From Bradyrhizobium commune (GTDB lineage: Bacteria; Pseudomonadota; Alphaproteobacteria; Rhizobiales; Xanthobacteraceae), in the NCBI RefSeq assembly GCF_015624505.1, contig NZ_CP061379.1, positions 4,650,001 to 4,714,000 of the forward strand: a DNA stretch of 64,000 bases, in the 5' to 3' direction. The translations under genes and the position numbers were made by a program. Below are positions 61,610 to 64,000 of the stretch, in pieces (position 1 is the first letter of the stretch; the number at the start of each line of letters is the position of its first letter). Under the pieces are notes generated by a model. The model saw nothing but the letters and a program-made list of their open reading frames with translations, did no database searches and was not told where the DNA came from.

Positions 61610-61918
61610 TCAAACCCTCGCCACCACGCGTGGACGGAACACGGAATCGACAGTCGGGACCGGCGCAGCAACCAGTTTTCGCGCCGACCGGCGCCGCGGG
61701 ATGAAGAAGCTGCTCACGACGATCGGCTCGTTGTCGCCGAGCGCGGTCCGCTCCTTCACCAGCCCGCTCATCACCGAGCGCATCTTGATGACCTCCTGCG
61801 CCACGAAGCTGCAATCCTCGTCGCGGTTGATCTGCTCATGCATGATCGCCTCGGCCTCGCGCATGCTGACGCGGAGCGCGCGAATGGTTCTGCGGATGTC
61901 GTTGATGCGGTTGTCCAT
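61610..61918 (-). CDS. Small helical protein with a LexA-box promoter
   Basis: A 102-residue protein. The first 60 residues are strongly helical (RINDIRRTIRALRVSMREAE, EAIMHEQINRDEDCSFVAQE), followed by a basic tail (PRRRSARK). GGAGG lies 5 bases before the ATG at 61918; the longer frame to 62176 is not supported. Its promoter contains a GAAC-N7-GAAC alphaproteobacterial LexA site, so it should be induced by DNA damage. The function is unknown: helix and basic tail allow nucleic-acid or protein binding. It ends 11 bp after the end of the convergent zinc-ribbon gene. Confidence 0.7.
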   Translation of the reverse strand: MDNRINDIRRTIRALRVSMREAEAIMHEQINRDEDCSFVAQEVIKMRSVMSGLVKERTALGDNEPIVVSSFFIPRRRSARKLVAAPVPTVDSVFRPRVVARV

Positions 61919-61942
61919 GACTGCCTCCATCTCGGTCGCAAC

Positions 61943-61971
61943 ATAAGAACAAATCATGAACGTATTGTCAA
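61943..61971 (-). promoter_or_regulatory. Promoter with embedded alphaproteobacterial LexA (SOS) box
   Basis: On the minus strand TTGACA (61971-61966) and TCTTAT (61948-61943) are 17 bases apart, a good -35/-10 pair. Between them GAAC at 61947-61950 and GAAC at 61958-61961 on the plus strand are 7 bases apart, the GTTC-N7-GTTC/GAAC-N7-GAAC form recognised by alphaproteobacterial LexA. The site overlaps the -10 element, as expected for repression. It lies 25 bp upstream of the ATG of the gene 61610-61918 and 300 bp from the bicupin gene. Confidence 0.72.
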
Positions 61972-62263
61972 CCGGCCTGACGGCTCTCCGCCGGTCTGCC
62001 GTCGGCGCAAATTGCACGCGCACCGGCGTGGCTTGCTGACAAATTAGACACGTCGCGCCGTTGTCCCGGAAGCGCGATGCCCAGATGCAGCGTCGGACGA
62101 TCAAGGCCAGCGGCCGAACTAACCTCCGGTGCAACCACCGGATTTTTTCCTGAACGAGCTCGCCGCATCGACGCACCCGGCCTGTTTGCTGGCCCGCAAA
62201 CGAACTGGCCCAAAATTCGCAAAGACGTTCTCAAGCTGGCAATGGCGCAGAGCGGAGAACGTC

Positions 62264-63403
62264 ATGAACGTGCATGCTGCGGGCGATCTCAAGATCACTG
62301 GCCTCACCCACCCGAACGGTGCGCCGCTCCGCCTCAACACCCAGGATTTCGTCGCGATCGACCGCGACAAGAATGCGAAATACGAAGCGACCTACCGGCC
62401 GCAGGCGCTCTACAACCGCGCCAACGAAGGCTTTCACGCCAACAACGAAACCTTCCTGCTGCACGAAGTCGCGACCAATTTGCCGATCTACCTCCCCGAC
62501 ACGGGCCCGACCGATTTCCACCTGCATCTACCGCCGGGCGGCTTTCAGCTGGTGCTGGTCACCTCGGGCGCGTTCACCTTCGACTATGACGGGCGCTGGT
62601 ACAATGTCGGCCCCGGCGCGGTGATGCTGCAAAGCGCGATCGTGCACCGCCAGCTGTTCTACACCTGGTCGGGACTGTCGACCGAAGAGAACCTGAAGAC
62701 GCCGCAGACGGTGGTGCCCGATCCGATCTCGATGGGCTACTCCGGCAAATTCCTCGAAGCCTTCATCACCGATCCCACGACCTTTCCGAACCCGACCATC
62801 GTCGGCCCGGATCAGATCAATGAAGACGAAACGCCGCGCGTGGCCTGGAGCCATCCGCTGCATGATCGTCCCGCCGATGCCGGCTTCTGGCTCCAGGATC
62901 CCTTGGCGCTGGATGCGCTCTACAAGCCGCTCACCGACGGTTCGGTCAAATCGGCCCTGCCGGTCTACGTGCGCGATATCGGCATCGAGATTCCGAGCGG
63001 ACATCTCGTCACCGGCCACATCATCGCAACCGATCCGCGTGGGCACGCACTCTTGCCGAAGAGCACGTCTGCCGCCGCGGACGCGAAATGGTTCGCCAGG
63101 GGCGAGGTCGTGATCTATCGCGTCATTCGCGGCACGGCCGAATTCAGGAAGAAGGCTGGCGAGACTTTTGAACTCTCCGCTGGCGACGTGGTGACGGCGG
63201 GCAAGGATTCGATCAGCCTCGTTGGGCTCGGTGAGAACACCCAGGTCCTTCGGCTCGGCCTGCTCAAGGGCATGAACGACCTTCGCAGCTGGACGCCGAC
63301 GCAGCGCGACGAGATCGACGGCCTCGCTGGCCAGATCATCACGCAGAAGGACGTTCGTCCCTTGCGTACTGAAGGCCAGCCGGTTGGGTATCTGTACGGC
63401 TAA
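62264..63403 (+). CDS. Bicupin-type protein, function unknown
   Basis: A 379-residue soluble protein with two cupin-like barrels: one around TDFHLHLPPGGFQLVLVTSG and YDGRWYNVGPGAVMLQSAIV (about 85-150), the second at FARGEVVIYRVIRGTAEFRK and ELSAGDVVTAGKDSI (about 295-345). The first has His residues in DFHLHLP that could bind a metal. The fold supports a metal-dependent oxygenase or isomerase, but no known family matched. The ATG at 62264 follows GGAGAACGTC. The 345-bp gap before it holds the LexA-box promoter facing the other way. Confidence 0.7.
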   Translation: MNVHAAGDLKITGLTHPNGAPLRLNTQDFVAIDRDKNAKYEATYRPQALYNRANEGFHANNETFLLHEVATNLPIYLPDTGPTDFHLHLPPGGFQLVLVTSGAFTFDYDGRWYNVGPGAVMLQSAIVHRQLFYTWSGLSTEENLKTPQTVVPDPISMGYSGKFLEAFITDPTTFPNPTIVGPDQINEDETPRVAWSHPLHDRPADAGFWLQDPLALDALYKPLTDGSVKSALPVYVRDIGIEIPSGHLVTGHIIATDPRGHALLPKSTSAAADAKWFARGEVVIYRVIRGTAEFRKKAGETFELSAGDVVTAGKDSISLVGLGENTQVLRLGLLKGMNDLRSWTPTQRDEIDGLAGQIITQKDVRPLRTEGQPVGYLYG

Positions 63404-63418
63404 GGCACAGACTTGCGG

Positions 63419-63530
63419 CCATCCTTCGAGACGCCCGCCTGCGGCGGGCCCTCAGGATGAGCTCGCGCTTTGCGGCGAGATTATCGACCCTCATGGTGAG
63501 GAGCCCGCCAAAGCGGGCGTCTCGGACCAT
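63419..63530. repeat. Composite palindromic repeat of the CATCCTTCGAG family
   Basis: CGAGACGCCCGC at 63427-63438 is the inverted complement of GCGGGCGTCTCG at 63513-63524, and inner GC-rich pairs (GCCCGCC and GGCGGGC) add smaller hairpins. The flanks contain CATCCTTCGAG and CTCAGGATGAG. The CCTTCGAG core also occurs at 8119-8186. It lies between the convergent bicupin and gor genes. Confidence 0.75.
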
Positions 63531-63572
63531 GCAGGCCGAGTTCGTCCGGCGCTCCGCCCAACCTATGCGCAG

Positions 63573-64000
63573 CTACTCCGCCGCCTGACGCACATGGCGC
63601 GCGGTCGGCGTGCGCATCGTGACGAGCTCCTCGGCCGCGGTCGGATGCAGCGCGATCGTGGAGTCGAAATCCGCTTTCGTCGCCTTCATCTTCACCGCGA
63701 TCGCGACAGCTTGCGTGATCTCGGCCGCGCCGTCACCGACGATGTGGCAACCCAGCACGCGTTCGGATGAGCCGTCGACGACGAGCTTCATCAGCACGCG
63801 GGTGTCGCGCCCGGACATGGTCGCCTTGATCGGGCGGAACGTCGTCTTGTAGATGTCGACGTGGCTATATTGCGCGCGCGCTTCAGTTTCGGTCAGACCA
63901 ACCGTGCCGACCTCCGGCTGCGAGAACACCGCGGTCGGGATGGTGGCATGATCGACCTTCACCTCGCGCTTGCCGAACACGGTATCGGCGAAGGCATGGC
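63573..64000 (-). CDS. gor: Glutathione reductase, C-terminal part (5' end outside the window)
   Basis: The last 142 residues run off the right edge. HAFADTVFGKREVKVDH, IPTAVFSQPEVGTVGLTE and the interface catalytic block IALHPTAAEELVTM (His and Glu acting as acid-base) are those of glutathione-disulfide reductase. The FAD and NADPH domains with the redox CxxxxC would lie beyond 64000. It keeps glutathione reduced in the cytosol. The stop is close to a composite repeat that may end both convergent transcripts. Confidence 0.88.
   Translation of the reverse strand, partial: HAFADTVFGKREVKVDHATIPTAVFSQPEVGTVGLTETEARAQYSHVDIYKTTFRPIKATMSGRDTRVLMKLVVDGSSERVLGCHIVGDGAAEITQAVAIAVKMKATKADFDSTIALHPTAAEELVTMRTPTARHVRQAAE

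Overview
The window reads as chromosomal DNA of a Bradyrhizobium-like alphaproteobacterium (Nitrobacteraceae). The evidence is uniformly high GC with strong antisense ORF shadows, a rhizobial very-long-chain fatty acid lipid A cluster (acpXL to lpxXL), tandem Kup potassium transporters, and dispersed palindromic repeats containing CATTGCGAGCGCAGCGAAGC of the kind scattered through Bradyrhizobium genomes. The genus is an inference; there is no rRNA, tRNA, CRISPR array or recognisable insertion sequence here.

Layout. 1-3.6 kb: end of an unidentified gene, a flavin reductase-like protein, a Crp/Fnr regulator with a DUF6894 protein, a ParB-like protein and small conserved proteins. 3.8-8.0 kb: acpXL, fabZXL, fabF2XL, fabF1XL, lpxXL, which build and attach the C26-C28 acyl chain of lipid A. 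8.0-12.0 kb: an accessory patch with repeats, a secreted PAP2-type phosphatase, a relic of an lpxL-type gene, a class II Fic protein with palindromes at its promoter, and about 600 bp without a credible gene. 12.0-14.7 kb: rhodanese, aminotransferase and polyamine-binding protein. 14.8-20.6 kb: two Kup transporters and a MotA/MotB pair. 20.9-27.1 kb: an orphan UrtA, a long ORF joining a MocR-type regulator to a MOSC-rubredoxin protein, and a Tat-exported peptide-binding protein. 27-33.6 kb: SDR, RraA-like protein, phospholipid genes pssA and psd, an Atm1-like ABC exporter, a LOG protein and a VOC protein. 33.8-43.1 kb: cimA, a GNAT protein, an unusually low-GC cysS, secreted proteins, nadE, dgkA and class II DAHP synthase. 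43.3-48.8 kb: a hydrolase, then a two-component system divergent from two COG4705 membrane proteins that bracket a small exported helical protein. 48.9-54.4 kb: two aldehyde dehydrogenases around two ModE-type HTH regulators, with ModE-like operators and a truncated DUF2478 gene. 54.4-64 kb: LysR and AraC regulators, a TerB/TerC/UPF0114 cassette, a YbdK-like ligase, a small gene with an alphaproteobacterial LexA box inside its promoter, a bicupin protein and the C-terminal end of glutathione reductase.

Most promising for new biology: (i) the COG4705 - exported helical protein - COG4705 module with its own two-component system and 11-bp-phased direct repeats between them; (ii) a KS pair in the lipid A cluster in which one member lacks the catalytic Cys and one active-site His, like a chain-length factor; (iii) a MocR-like regulator without its PLP lysine, fused in frame through an A7 tract to a MOSC-rubredoxin protein; (iv) two ModE-like boxes of identical geometry in one intergenic region; (v) a LexA box embedded in the promoter of an uncharacterised gene.
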